Shown here: in pieces, positions 52,984 through 62,504 of the stretch
Layout of the letters: each line of letters opens with the position of its first letter
How positions within the stretch are numbered: position 1 is the stretch's first letter
DNA from: DAOMNN01 sp050486545
GTDB lineage: Bacteria; Pseudomonadota; Gammaproteobacteria; Burkholderiales; Rhodocyclaceae
DNA length: 64,000 nt
Assembly: GCA_050486545.1 (NCBI GenBank)
Contig: JBJHDM010000013.1
Location: forward strand, 1 to 64,000
Reading direction: 5' to 3'
The notes under the pieces: generated by a model
What the model was told of the DNA's origin: nothing
The model's database searches: none
What the model saw: only the letters and a program-made list of their open reading frames with translations
Translations under genes and position numbers: made by a program

Positions 52984-55524
52984 TCAGGCCGTTCCGCTAC
53001 GCTTGCGCGCGGTCGCCCGCTTGGCCGGCTTGGCTTCCGATCCGTCGGCAGCGTCCTTGCCGGCCTTCGGTTTGCGTGCTTCGAACTCGAATCCCACCTT
53101 GCCATCCGCGGCGCGCACCAGAAATGCGGAGAACTTGCGGCGGGTGCGCGTCGAGACGAACCCCTTGAGCAGCTCGGTGCGCCCGTCGGCAAGGAGCCTC
53201 GACATCTGTTCGCGTTCGATGGGTTGCTGCAGGATCACCTTGCCGGAACGGAAATCGCATGACTTGTCTGGACCGACCGACTTCTCGCATACGTAGGCCA
53301 TGCCGTGCTCGAACACCCGGGCACTGCATTTCGGGCATGCGCCGAGGGTCTCCTGGCCGGAGAAGTCGACCGGGTCCGCCTGGTCTTCTTCGCGGGGCTG
53401 GCCGAAATCGAATTCGGGCTGCCGGTCGTCGTTGAGCCGGATCTCGGCATTGAACAGCCGCCCCATACGATTGCGGAATCCGGTCAGTGGACCGACCCGC
53501 CCTTCACGCAACAGTGTCTCGATCTCTTCGATCTCGAACTGGCGTCCTGCGACGATCTTCCAGGTACTCCAGTCGCAGGCCTGGCATGCGAACTTCTTGT
53601 AGTTCTCCTTCACGACGCCGCCGCAACGCGGGCAGGGCGTCCCCAGCGTGACAAAATCGCCGGGTACGGTGTCGGACTCATAGCGCTTGGCACATTCGAC
53701 GATGTCGCGTGTCATGTCCGCGATCTGCTTCATGAACTCGTCTCGAGACAGCCCGCCGTGCTCCATCTGTGCGAGCTTGTGTTCCCACTCACCGGTCAGC
53801 TCGGGGGAGGTGAGGGCGGAGACGCCCAGGCCTTTGAGGAGCGTGATCAGCGAGAACGCCTTGGCGGTCGGGATCAGTTCCCGTCCCTCGCGGTGAAGGT
53901 ACTGCTCGGCGATCAGGCCCTCGATGATCTGGGCCCGCGTGGCCGGTGTCCCGAGACCGCGATCGGCCATCGCGGCACGCAGCTCCTCGTCGTCGACCAT
54001 CTTGCCCGCGCCTTCCATTGCCGACAGCAGGGTCGCTTCGTTGAAGCGTGCGGGGGGTTTGGTCTGCAGGGTCTTCACGGTCAGCGACGCGGTGTCGACC
54101 GTCTCGTTCTGTTCGACCGGTACGAGCTGGGCTCCGCCCTCGCGGTCGTCATCGGCGCGGGGGGCCTCCTTCCCGAACACCGCAAGCCAACCGGGATGGA
54201 CCAGTACCTTGCCTTCGGTCTTGAAGGCTTCGCCTTCGACCCGCGTGATGCGTGTGGTGATACGGTACTCGGCGGCCGGATAGAACACGGCGAGAAAGCG
54301 CCGCGTGACCAGATCGTAGATCTTCTGCTCCGCTTCGGACAGGCTCTTCGGCGCGGCACCGGTCGGGATGATGGCGAAGTGGTCGGAGATCTTGGCGTTG
54401 TTGAAGATGCGCTTGTTCGGCCGAACCCAGCCGTTGCGGGCAATCTCGCTGGTGAATGGCACGTACTCGATGGGCAGTTCGCGGAGGACCTCGCCGACGG
54501 TCGCGACGTAGTCCTCGGGGAGTGCCCGTGCGTCGGTTCGAGGATAGGTCAGGACCTTGTGCCGTTCATAAAGGGCCTGCGCGATCTGCAGCGTCGTCCG
54601 GGCCGAGAACCCGAAACGCCCGTTGGCCTCGCGCTGCAGGCTGGTCAGGTCGAACAGCAGCGGGGAGAGTTGCGTCGAAGGTTTGGACTCTTCGCTGACG
54701 GTTCCTTGCCGGCCACTGCATTTTTCGTGGATCGCCTCGGCTTTCTCGCGATCCCAGATGCGGAAGGCGTTCGCATGCTCGTCGCCTTCGCGTTTGCGAA
54801 AGCTCTCGTCGAACCAACGTCCCGGGTAGCTGCCCGCCTTGCAGTCGAAGCTCGCTTCCAGCTCCCAGTAGTCACGCGCCTTGAACTTCCGGATCCGGTC
54901 TTCGCGCTCGACGACGATGGCCAGCGTGGGGGTCTGTACCCGGCCGACGGTGGTGAGGTGGAAGCCGCCCGTCTTGGAGTTGAACGCAGTCATTGCCCGC
55001 GTACCGTTGATGCCGATCAGCCAGTCGCTCTCGGCGCGACAGACCGCCGCGTTGCGCAGGCCGTCGACCTCTTCGGCCGATTTCAGCTGGGCGAATCCAT
55101 CCCGGATCGCCGCGGGCGTCATCGACTGCAGCCACAGGCGATGCACCGGCTTCTTCGTCTTCGAATGCTCGACGATGAAATTGAAGATCAGCTCGCCTTC
55201 CCGTCCCGCGTCGCAGGCGTTGATGAGACCGACCACGTCCTTTCGCTTGATCAGGCGGGTGAGGAGCTTGAGGCGGTCGTGGGTCTTGTCGATCGGCTTG
55301 AGCGCGAAGTGCGGCGGAATCACCGGCAAATGGGCGAAGGTCCACTTGCCGCGCTTGACCTCGAATTCGTCTGGCACGGCCAGCTCGAGAAGGTGGCCGA
55401 CCGCCGAGGACAGGACGTACTCGTCGGATTCGAAATAATCCTTCTCTTTCGTGAATCCGCCCAGCGCGCGGGCGATGTCCTGCGCGACAGAGGGTTTCTC
55501 CGCAATGATCAGTTGCTTGCTCAT
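52984..55524 (-). CDS. topB: DNA topoisomerase III
   Basis: Type IA topoisomerase, 846 residues. The Toprim domain starts at the N-terminus (LIIAEKPSVAQDIAR, DAGREGELIF). The active tyrosine is Y327 in TYPRTDARALPED. The C-terminus has zinc-ribbon cysteines (CPRCGGVVKENYKKFACQAC cut at C, and CPKCSARV...), then a basic Lys/Ala-rich tail. It removes single-strand entanglements during replication and recombination. It is downstream of smg in the same orientation, about 120 bases away. Confidence 0.95.
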   Translation of the reverse strand: MSKQLIIAEKPSVAQDIARALGGFTKEKDYFESDEYVLSSAVGHLLELAVPDEFEVKRGKWTFAHLPVIPPHFALKPIDKTHDRLKLLTRLIKRKDVVGLINACDAGREGELIFNFIVEHSKTKKPVHRLWLQSMTPAAIRDGFAQLKSAEEVDGLRNAAVCRAESDWLIGINGTRAMTAFNSKTGGFHLTTVGRVQTPTLAIVVEREDRIRKFKARDYWELEASFDCKAGSYPGRWFDESFRKREGDEHANAFRIWDREKAEAIHEKCSGRQGTVSEESKPSTQLSPLLFDLTSLQREANGRFGFSARTTLQIAQALYERHKVLTYPRTDARALPEDYVATVGEVLRELPIEYVPFTSEIARNGWVRPNKRIFNNAKISDHFAIIPTGAAPKSLSEAEQKIYDLVTRRFLAVFYPAAEYRITTRITRVEGEAFKTEGKVLVHPGWLAVFGKEAPRADDDREGGAQLVPVEQNETVDTASLTVKTLQTKPPARFNEATLLSAMEGAGKMVDDEELRAAMADRGLGTPATRAQIIEGLIAEQYLHREGRELIPTAKAFSLITLLKGLGVSALTSPELTGEWEHKLAQMEHGGLSRDEFMKQIADMTRDIVECAKRYESDTVPGDFVTLGTPCPRCGGVVKENYKKFACQACDWSTWKIVAGRQFEIEEIETLLREGRVGPLTGFRNRMGRLFNAEIRLNDDRQPEFDFGQPREEDQADPVDFSGQETLGACPKCSARVFEHGMAYVCEKSVGPDKSCDFRSGKVILQQPIEREQMSRLLADGRTELLKGFVSTRTRRKFSAFLVRAADGKVGFEFEARKPKAGKDAADGSEAKPAKRATARKRSGTA

Positions 55525-55644
55525 GCCTGCCTGGCTGTCCTGGAAGGCGGAACGGGCTCCGCCTTCGGTGAATATCTTCGTTCAGCGGCGCATCATAAGC
55601 AGGCCGCTTTGCGGCTTGCAAGCGACGCGGCCGCCGGGAGGGGG

Positions 55645-56112
55645 CTACTGGAGTACGACGACGTCCTCTTCGTTCTCTTCGGCAAGCAGTTCATCGAGGA
55701 TCAGCACATCGAGCGGCTTGTCTTGTTGCCACATGACCATCAGTACGATGATCTTGAGCCGATGGAGGTTGAGACTGAAGCCTTCAAGGGCGAGGGCGCG
55801 TTCGATAATCAGCTCTCGCATGGTCGGATCGAGGATGCCGGCACTTTCGAGAAAGGTGACAAAGCCGCGGCAATCGACGTCGAGCCGGGCCTCTTCCTCC
55901 GGCGCGAAGACCCGCACGGACCCCGCGCCGGGCGGCGTGATTGCGGGCCGTTCCAACGAAACCTGCCGCAGGCCCGACAGCCACTCGAGTGCGTCGGTGA
56001 TCTCGTCGTCCTCGAACCCGGCCGCGGAAAGCTTGCGCGCAAGCTGGTCGGCCTCGGGGCACGCTTCGGCGTGAACGTAGTTTTCAAAGAGGTAGACGAG
56101 AATATCGAACAT
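55645..56112 (-). CDS. smg: Smg family protein (DUF494)
   Basis: 155-residue Smg protein: MFDILVYLFENYVHAEACPE and the C-terminal WQQDKPLDVLILDELLA are family hallmarks. Its molecular function is unknown, but the gene is almost always next to dprA, as here, where the dprA stop lies 16 bases upstream. Acidic protein without membrane segments. Confidence 0.95.
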   Translation of the reverse strand: MFDILVYLFENYVHAEACPEADQLARKLSAAGFEDDEITDALEWLSGLRQVSLERPAITPPGAGSVRVFAPEEEARLDVDCRGFVTFLESAGILDPTMRELIIERALALEGFSLNLHRLKIIVLMVMWQQDKPLDVLILDELLAEENEEDVVVLQ

Positions 56113-56128
56113 GGTGGGCTAGCGTGAA

Positions 56129-57226
56129 TCAGAGTCGCTGGAACCGGCCTCCCGGCAAACGGCCGATGTGGCCGTCGAGTTCCAATGGGAGCAGGATGGC
56201 GTAGAGCGCTGCCAGCGTCAAGCCGGAACGGACGGCAAGCGTGTCGATGTCCACGGGGTCGAAGCCGATCGCATCGAGCACCCGAGCGCTCTCGCCTTCC
56301 GGTAGAGGTCGCGTCACGGTCGCGGCGGGTCGATGCGGTGCGTCCGGGGAGATCGTTGCGCCCCAGCGCAGTTCTTCCAGGACGTCTTCAGCCGTTTCGA
56401 CGAGCTTGGCGCCGTCGCGGATCAGGCGATGACAGCCGCGCGAAAGCGGTGAATGGATCGACCCCGGGATCGCGAACACTTCGCGCCCCCCCTCCGTGGC
56501 CAGACGTGCCGTGATCAGCGAGCCGCTGCCAACCGCCGCTTCCACGACGAGCACGCCGCGGGCGAGTCCGGCGATCAGGCGATTGCGTCGCGGAAAGTTG
56601 TGCGGAAGCGGGGGGGTGCCAAGCGGATACTCGCTCACGATCGCACCCCGTTGAGCGATCTCATGGGCGAGTGCCCGGTTTCGCGCCGGATACACGCGAT
56701 CGGCGCCGGTGCCGATGACCGCAACCGTCGTACCCCCCTGGTCGGCGAGCGCACCGCGATGGGCGGCGGCGTCGATCCCCAGCGCGAGCCCGCTCACGAT
56801 CGTCAGGCCCGAGCCGGCGAGGCTGCGTGCGAAGGCCTCCGCCAGTGCGGCACCTTGCGGTGTGGCCGAGCGGGCGCCGACGATCGCGAGTGCGGGTCGC
56901 ACGAAGACGTCGGGATCGCCCTTCACGTACAGCAGTGTGGGCGGATCGGCGATATCGAGCAGCGTTTGGGGGTATCCAGGGTCGGCCAGGGTCAGGATGT
57001 GGTTGCCGGGCTCGGCACACCAGCGCCGGGCGGCTTCAAGCGCCTGGGCGTCGGGATCGGCAAGCAGGCGGTTGGCCACGTCGGCGCCGGCGACGGAGGT
57101 GATGGCCGTGTGCCCGGCGGCGAAAATCCCCCCGGGCGGGCCGAACGCGGCAAGCAAGGCCCGTTGCGCCGCCGGACCGACGCCGGGGCACAGGGTCAGG
57201 CGCAGCCAGTCGGCCAGGTCCTCCAT
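56129..57226 (-). CDS. dprA: DNA-processing protein DprA (Smf)
   Basis: Single-strand DNA-binding RecA loader needed in natural transformation. 365 residues. The Rossmann domain carries AIVGARSATPQGA, SGLALGIDAAAHRGAL and the ATP/nucleotide-like segment typical of Smf. A winged-helix-like DML1 domain occupies the C-terminal 60 residues. Position between LysM and smg is conserved in betaproteobacteria. Presence hints at transformation competence but does not prove it. Confidence 0.95.
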   Translation of the reverse strand: MEDLADWLRLTLCPGVGPAAQRALLAAFGPPGGIFAAGHTAITSVAGADVANRLLADPDAQALEAARRWCAEPGNHILTLADPGYPQTLLDIADPPTLLYVKGDPDVFVRPALAIVGARSATPQGAALAEAFARSLAGSGLTIVSGLALGIDAAAHRGALADQGGTTVAVIGTGADRVYPARNRALAHEIAQRGAIVSEYPLGTPPLPHNFPRRNRLIAGLARGVLVVEAAVGSGSLITARLATEGGREVFAIPGSIHSPLSRGCHRLIRDGAKLVETAEDVLEELRWGATISPDAPHRPAATVTRPLPEGESARVLDAIGFDPVDIDTLAVRSGLTLAALYAILLPLELDGHIGRLPGGRFQRL

Positions 57227-57274
57227 TTCGTCCGGCAGGGTGTCCCCCGGATGCAGCCGCGTTCTCTTGAGGGC

Positions 57275-58300
57275 TTACGGCCGGCGCGTGCTGTCGCCGA
57301 CCGTCACCGGGCCGTCGGAATCCATCACCAGCGCATAGGCGACGCGATTGAAGACGCGGAAGACGAAGGCGAGCCCGTAGCGGTGCTCGGGCAGGTCGAA
57401 GGTCTCGGATACGCCGTTTTCCCGGTAGACGACGCTGCCGCGGTTGCGGTACAGCGCGAGCACGTGACCGGACTCGAGGCCTTGCTGCGCACCGACGTTG
57501 AGCGTCACGACATTGTGGCGCCCGGTCTCCTCGACCCCGCGGTAGATCGCGATGATGCGACCGTCGACGTCGAACTCCGGTGCGCGCGGCACGTAGGCGA
57601 ATACTTGCGGCTGCACGCTGCGCATCATCCGGTCGCCGGTGCTGATCTCCTCGACCGCCGAGAGGATGTTCAGCGTGGCCGGGACGCCGTGGGCCGTGAC
57701 GCGCGCGCTGCCCAGGTACTGGGCTTCGTGTGCGAGTACTTCCCGGGTGACCGGGTCGACCAGCGGGCGGGCCGGGCGGAAGATCTGCCAGGCGTCCTCT
57801 TCGGCAGGAACGTTCTTGGCGAATACCGTGTCGCCCTGCCCCATCAGCACGCGGCTCGTTTCGGTTGCGATGATCGTCGCAGCACCCAACAGCTGATCGT
57901 CATCGACGATCAGCGGGCGAATGAGGAACGCTTCGATGTCCTGCAGCGGGATGCTCGGGATCGCGGCGTCGAGCGGTTCGGAATGGATCTGGGGCGACAG
58001 GCGCTGATCGCGTCCGACGCGCTGGCCGATCATGAGCCAGGGGCCGCTGCGGTCGAGCAGAATCACCTGGCCGGGGTAGATGAGATGCGGATTGCGGATC
58101 TGGTCCCGGTTCAGGCGCCATACTTCGGGCCATCGCCAGGGTTGCTGCAGGAAGCGGCCTGAGATGTCCCAGAGGGTGTCGCCGCGCACCACCGTGTAGG
58201 TATCCGGCGCATCGTCGGCAAGGGCGGGCGGTTGGGCCAGCGTCGTGCCGCTGAACAGGATCGCAACGGCGAACAGGAGAGGGAATATAATGCGGATCAT
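57275..58300 (-). CDS. LysM domain secreted protein
   Basis: 341 residues with a signal peptide (MIRIIFPLLFAVAILFSGTTLAQ). One LysM domain (about 36-85: YTVVRGDTLWDISGRFL, with the QVILLD end) should bind peptidoglycan. The remaining 250 residues are of unknown function and conserved next to dprA in related genomes. It is divergent from def. It may be an envelope-associated factor of the def-fmt neighbourhood, but no enzymatic motif is seen. Confidence 0.87.
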   Translation of the reverse strand: MIRIIFPLLFAVAILFSGTTLAQPPALADDAPDTYTVVRGDTLWDISGRFLQQPWRWPEVWRLNRDQIRNPHLIYPGQVILLDRSGPWLMIGQRVGRDQRLSPQIHSEPLDAAIPSIPLQDIEAFLIRPLIVDDDQLLGAATIIATETSRVLMGQGDTVFAKNVPAEEDAWQIFRPARPLVDPVTREVLAHEAQYLGSARVTAHGVPATLNILSAVEEISTGDRMMRSVQPQVFAYVPRAPEFDVDGRIIAIYRGVEETGRHNVVTLNVGAQQGLESGHVLALYRNRGSVVYRENGVSETFDLPEHRYGLAFVFRVFNRVAYALVMDSDGPVTVGDSTRRP

Positions 58301-58466
58301 CGCTCGCTTCCGAATTGGAGCAGACCGGATTTCCCCGCGACCGGAACACCCGTTCCGGAGTAGGGTCCAATCCGCAGTCTCGATTCAATTGCCATGGACT
58401 ACGCGGCTTGGCATGCCAAAGCACTTGAAATTCTGCACGTAAAGACTTAACCCGGCAAGCATTTAT

Positions 58467-58970
58467 ATGGCCCTGTTACCAATTCTGCGTTATCCCGACC
58501 CGCGTCTGCACATGCGGGCGGCACCCGTGACCGTCGTCGACGATGCCATTCGGCAACTCGTCGCGGACATGGCGGAGACCATGTACGAGGCACCGGGCAT
58601 CGGCCTTGCCGCGACCCAGGTCAATGTTCACAAGCGGGTCGTCGTCATCGACGTGTCCGAGGACAAGTCCGCCCTGCGGGTGTTCGTCAACCCGGAAATC
58701 GTCGAGCGCGAAGGCGAGCAGGTGTGCGAGGAAGGCTGCCTTTCGGTGCCTGGGATCTACGAAAAGGTTACACGGGCCGAGCGGGTTCGCGTCAAGGCGC
58801 TGGACGAACGGGGCGAACCGTTCGAGCTCGAGACCGACGGCCTGCTCGCCGTGTGCATCCAGCACGAGATCGATCACCTCGACGGCAAGGTCTTCGTCGA
58901 GTACCTGTCCAGCCTCAAGCTCGGCCGGATCAAGACCAAGCTCGCCAAGAAAGCGCGGATCACCGCGTGA
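58467..58970 (+). CDS. def: Peptide deformylase
   Basis: Metalloenzyme removing the formyl group from new proteins. 167 residues with all three PDF motifs: GIGLAATQV (motif 1), EGCLSVPG (motif 2, metal-binding cysteine) and QHEIDHLDG (motif 3, two metal-binding histidines and catalytic glutamate). The stop overlaps the fmt GTG start (GTGA), so deformylase and formyltransferase are coupled. Confidence 0.97.
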   Translation: MALLPILRYPDPRLHMRAAPVTVVDDAIRQLVADMAETMYEAPGIGLAATQVNVHKRVVVIDVSEDKSALRVFVNPEIVEREGEQVCEEGCLSVPGIYEKVTRAERVRVKALDERGEPFELETDGLLAVCIQHEIDHLDGKVFVEYLSSLKLGRIKTKLAKKARITA

Positions 58971-59938
58971 GCGCGGCGGCTCTTCGCGTCGCCTTTGCCG
59001 GGACGCCGGCGTTTGCCGCCCGTGCGCTCGAGGCGATCCTCGAGGCCGGGTTCGAGGTTCCGCTCGTGCTCACCCAACCGGACCGCCCGGCCGGGCGCGG
59101 CATGAAACCGGTGGCCAGTGCGGTCAAGCTGGTCGCCGTCGCGCACGGAATCGACTGCGGGCAACCCGAGCGCCTGCGCACGGACGTGCAGCGTGCAGGC
59201 CTGCGCGAATGTGCGCCCGACGTGCTCGTCGTGGCGGCATACGGTCTGATTCTCCCGTCCGAGGTGCTGGACCTGCCGCGCCTGGGTTGCCTGAACATCC
59301 ATGCCTCGTTGCTGCCGCGGTGGCGTGGGGCGGCGCCTATTCATCGGGCGATCGAAGCGGGCGATGCGCAGACCGGGATCACCCTCATGCAGATGGACGA
59401 AGGGCTCGATACCGGACCGATGCTGATGCGGCGCGCGATCGCCATCGACCCCGAAGACACCACCGGAAGCCTGCATGACCGGCTCGCGGTGCTCGGTGCG
59501 TCGATGATCGTCGAGGCTTTGCAGGCGCTTGCGGACGGTCCGCTGGAGGCGACCCCGCAGCCGGACGAAGGCGTCACCTACGCGTCCAAGATCAGCAAGA
59601 GCGAGTCGCGTGTCGACTGGCGGCGTCCTGCGCTTGAGATCGAACGACGCATCCGTGCCTTCGATCCGTTCCCCGGAGTGACTGCAGGCCTGCACGGAAC
59701 GACGCTGAAGCTCTGGCGCAGCCGCATCGAACAGGCGGCCGGAGAGCCGGGAACGGTGCTTTCGGCGGATGGGGATGGCGTCGTCGTCGCCTGCGGCGAG
59801 CAGGCGCTGCGTATCGTCGAGTTGCAGAAGCCAGGCAGCCGTCGCATGGCGGCGGGGGAATTCCTGCGCGGTTTTCCGGTCCATTGCGGTGACCGTTTCG
59901 CACTCGGGGAAGGCCGCGACGGTCGCCACGACGATTGA
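58967..59938 (+). CDS. fmt: Methionyl-tRNA formyltransferase
   Basis: Formylates initiator Met-tRNA using 10-formyl-tetrahydrofolate. 323 residues from GTG 58967, overlapping def by four bases. The N-terminal catalytic domain has FAGTPAFAARAL and the signature NIHASLLPRWRGAAPIHRAI cut at I (His and Asn catalytic). The C-terminal tRNA-binding domain extends to the end. The def-fmt order is universal in many bacteria. It is followed 62 bases later by htpX. Confidence 0.96.
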   Translation: MSAAALRVAFAGTPAFAARALEAILEAGFEVPLVLTQPDRPAGRGMKPVASAVKLVAVAHGIDCGQPERLRTDVQRAGLRECAPDVLVVAAYGLILPSEVLDLPRLGCLNIHASLLPRWRGAAPIHRAIEAGDAQTGITLMQMDEGLDTGPMLMRRAIAIDPEDTTGSLHDRLAVLGASMIVEALQALADGPLEATPQPDEGVTYASKISKSESRVDWRRPALEIERRIRAFDPFPGVTAGLHGTTLKLWRSRIEQAAGEPGTVLSADGDGVVVACGEQALRIVELQKPGSRRMAAGEFLRGFPVHCGDRFALGEGRDGRHDD

Positions 59939-60000
59939 AAGGCGGCAACGCGTCCCCATATTCGAACCACTTGTCGATACGCTCAAGAGGAATGCAGGAA

Positions 60001-60840
60001 ATGTTCGGAAACTGGGTCAAGACTTCGATCCTGATGGCAGGCATCGTGGCGCTGTTCGGCGCTGTCGGGGCCATGATCGGCGGGCGCGAGGGCATGGTCC
60101 TTGCGCTCGTGTTCGGCGGTGCGATGAACCTGTGGGCCTATTGGTTCTCGGACAAGATGGTGTTGCGTATGTACAAGGCACGCCAGGTCGACGAGACCAC
60201 GTCGCCCTATCTCTACAACATGGTCCGGGAACTCGCGCAGCGTGCGAACCTGCCGATGCCGAAGGTCTACATCATCGACGAGGCGCAGCCCAACGCGTTT
60301 GCGACCGGCCGCAATCCGGACAATGCCGCGGTCGCGGCGACCACCGGGATCATGCGCATGCTCAACGAGCGCGAGCTGCGCGGGGTGATGGCGCACGAAC
60401 TCGCCCATGTGAAGAATCGCGACATCCTGATCTCGACGATCTCGGCGACGGTCGCCGGCGCGATCTCGATGCTGGCGCAGTTCGGCATGCTGTTCGGCGG
60501 ACGCGGGGACAATCGTCCCCACCCGGCGCTGGCAATCCTGATGATGATCCTCGCTCCGATGGCCGCGATGGTGATCCAGATGGCGATCTCCCGCACGCGC
60601 GAGTTCGGTGCGGACCGGGGCGGCGCCGAGATCTCGGGCGATCCGGAGGCGCTTGCCAGTGCGTTGGCGAAGATCGAGGCCTACGCGAAGGGCATTCCGA
60701 TGCACACGGCCGAGGAGCATCCCGAGACGGCGCAGATGATGATCATGAATCCGCTGTCGGGCGGCGGCCTGCGCGGGTTGTTCTCGACCCATCCGGCCAC
60801 CCAGGAGCGGATCGCCCGGCTGCGCGCGATGGTGCGCTGA
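60001..60840 (+). CDS. htpX: Membrane zinc metalloprotease HtpX
   Basis: Inner-membrane stress protease, 279 residues from ATG 60001; AAGAGGA at 8-10 bases upstream favours this over ATG 59992. Two membrane segments precede the catalytic site (about 7-50). Zinc motif HELAH begins at H132, and a second pair of segments follows (about 150-200); the third ligand is the glutamate in SRTREFGADR. It degrades misfolded membrane proteins with FtsH in E. coli. Its position after fmt is conserved. Confidence 0.95.
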   Translation: MFGNWVKTSILMAGIVALFGAVGAMIGGREGMVLALVFGGAMNLWAYWFSDKMVLRMYKARQVDETTSPYLYNMVRELAQRANLPMPKVYIIDEAQPNAFATGRNPDNAAVAATTGIMRMLNERELRGVMAHELAHVKNRDILISTISATVAGAISMLAQFGMLFGGRGDNRPHPALAILMMILAPMAAMVIQMAISRTREFGADRGGAEISGDPEALASALAKIEAYAKGIPMHTAEEHPETAQMMIMNPLSGGGLRGLFSTHPATQERIARLRAMVR

Positions 60841-61023
60841 GGCGTCCCTCGGATACGGCCGGATCGGCCTTGTTCTGCATCGCAGGGGCACTCTTCCGGG
60901 GCTTGCCTGGCGAGCCGAACTGCTGCACTCTTGTCGGGTCGAGTAGCCTGTCGGACCTTCGACCCGAACGGGTTCTTTCCGCCCGGCTCCCGTGACGCCC
61001 CCAAGAAGAATGGAGACAAGAAC

Positions 61024-61524
61024 ATGAGCACAGTGACTCTCGCCGGCAACCCGATCGAGATTGCCGGAACTTTTCCGAAACCGGGTGCGCCCGCGCCCGC
61101 CCTGTCCCTGGTCGGTGCCGATCTGGCCGATGTCACGCTGGACACCTTCGCCGGCAAGCGCAAGGTGCTGAACATCGTTCCCAGCCTGGACACTCCGACC
61201 TGCGCCACCTCGACCCGCAAGTTCAACGCCGAGGCGGGGGCGCTCGACAATACGGTCGTGCTCGTCATCTCCGCAGACCTGCCGTTCGCGATGAAGCGTT
61301 TCTGCGAGACCGAAGGGCTCAAGAACGTGGTGTCCCTGTCGACGATGCGGGGCCGCGAGTTCATGCGCAACTACGGGGTCGAGATCGTTTCCGGCCCGCT
61401 GGCCGGGGTGACCGCGCGTGCTGTGGTGGTTTTGGACGCGGACAACAAGGTGCTCCATTCCGAACTCGTTCCCGAAATCAAGTCGGAGCCGAACTACGAG
61501 GCCGCGCTGGCTGCGCTGAAGTAA
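61024..61524 (+). CDS. tpx: Thiol peroxidase (Tpx, atypical 2-Cys peroxiredoxin)
   Basis: Reduces hydrogen peroxide and lipid hydroperoxides using thioredoxin. 166 residues from ATG 61024. The peroxidatic cysteine is in PSLDTPTCATSTRKF and the resolving cysteine in MKRFCETEGLKN, the normal Tpx spacing. A GGAG ribosome binding site lies before the start. It sits after htpX across a 183-base gap; control by OxyR is possible but no binding site was identified. Confidence 0.95.
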   Translation: MSTVTLAGNPIEIAGTFPKPGAPAPALSLVGADLADVTLDTFAGKRKVLNIVPSLDTPTCATSTRKFNAEAGALDNTVVLVISADLPFAMKRFCETEGLKNVVSLSTMRGREFMRNYGVEIVSGPLAGVTARAVVVLDADNKVLHSELVPEIKSEPNYEAALAALK

Positions 61525-61619
61525 GCCCGCAGATACGGGCCTTCGTCACCGGAGGTCCGTGCCCGGAGCCGCCCGCCCGGAGGTGGGCGGTCGCGTTTCA
61601 CCATTGTTCGGAGGGGCTT

Positions 61620-62489
61620 ATGCGCGCATGGATCGCTCGTCTGTTCGCCTTGGGACTGGGCATGGCCGCAGCCGGGGTTTTCGCCCAGGATTTCGGATAC
61701 CGGGACGATGCCCACGAATGGTGGGACGAGGCCTGGTGGAACGAAGGAGCCCTCGATGAGGGTACGACGCACCCGGTCGAGGTCGCGTGGACCGAGTTGG
61801 AGCACGATGGCTACGTCTTTCCGGTCATGGTGGCCCGTCCACGAGATGGACAACGCCATCCCGCAGTGCTGTTCGGGCACGGCCGGCGTGGCCTCGACGA
61901 CCTGATCCAGTTGCACGTCAAGCGCCTGGCGGCTCGCGGCTTCGTCGTGCTGGCCCCAGACCTGTACATCGGACGCTTCATCTCACCGCATCCGGTCGAG
62001 CACCAGTACGAAACCGAGGCGGATTTCGGCGCCGCGCTCGACCTGCTGCTTGCCCGTGACGACATCCTCGACCGCAGGGCCTGCGTCTATTCGCATACGC
62101 GCGGGGGATACTATGCGCTCAAGCTGGCCGTGGTGCAGGGTCGCCAGGACGCCGGGCTCGCCTGCTACGTTTCCTATTATCCGCACCTGCAGGACCCGAA
62201 CGCCCCCGAGGCGATGCAGGTCTACCAATATGCGCGCGAGGTCGAGGCGCTTGTGCTTCCGACGCTGATCTTCGTCGGCGAGCGGGAGCAGTACCAGCGC
62301 GCCCGCAGCATCCACATGGCCGTGGACGCCATGCGTGCAAGGGGGCTGGCCGCCGAACTCGTCGTCTATCCGGGCGTGGGCCGCGGCTTCGATTTCCGCG
62401 ACCGGCCGGTGCGGACCTTCTCCGACGATCTCGCATCCCGGGACGCGATCCGACGCGCGGCCCGGTTCATGCACGAGATCCTGAAATGA
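61620..62489 (+). CDS. Secreted dienelactone-hydrolase-fold protein without catalytic triad
   Basis: 289 residues with a signal peptide (MRAWIARLFALGLGMAAAGVFAQ) and GGAGGGG ribosome binding site. The alpha/beta-hydrolase fold of the dienelactone hydrolase family is recognisable (FGHGRRGLDDLIQLHVKRLA, VLAPDLYIGRF). The nucleophile position, normally Cys or Ser before xGG, is threonine (SHTRGG, T160). The acid region reads FVGEREQ with E221 rather than Asp. The usual YPG.GHGF histidine is arginine (GVGRGF, R255). It is probably non-catalytic or uses different chemistry; a ligand-binding role is a guess. Confidence 0.75.
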   Translation: MRAWIARLFALGLGMAAAGVFAQDFGYRDDAHEWWDEAWWNEGALDEGTTHPVEVAWTELEHDGYVFPVMVARPRDGQRHPAVLFGHGRRGLDDLIQLHVKRLAARGFVVLAPDLYIGRFISPHPVEHQYETEADFGAALDLLLARDDILDRRACVYSHTRGGYYALKLAVVQGRQDAGLACYVSYYPHLQDPNAPEAMQVYQYAREVEALVLPTLIFVGEREQYQRARSIHMAVDAMRARGLAAELVVYPGVGRGFDFRDRPVRTFSDDLASRDAIRRAARFMHEILK

Positions 62490-62504
62490 CGGCTCCCGGG
62501 TGAC

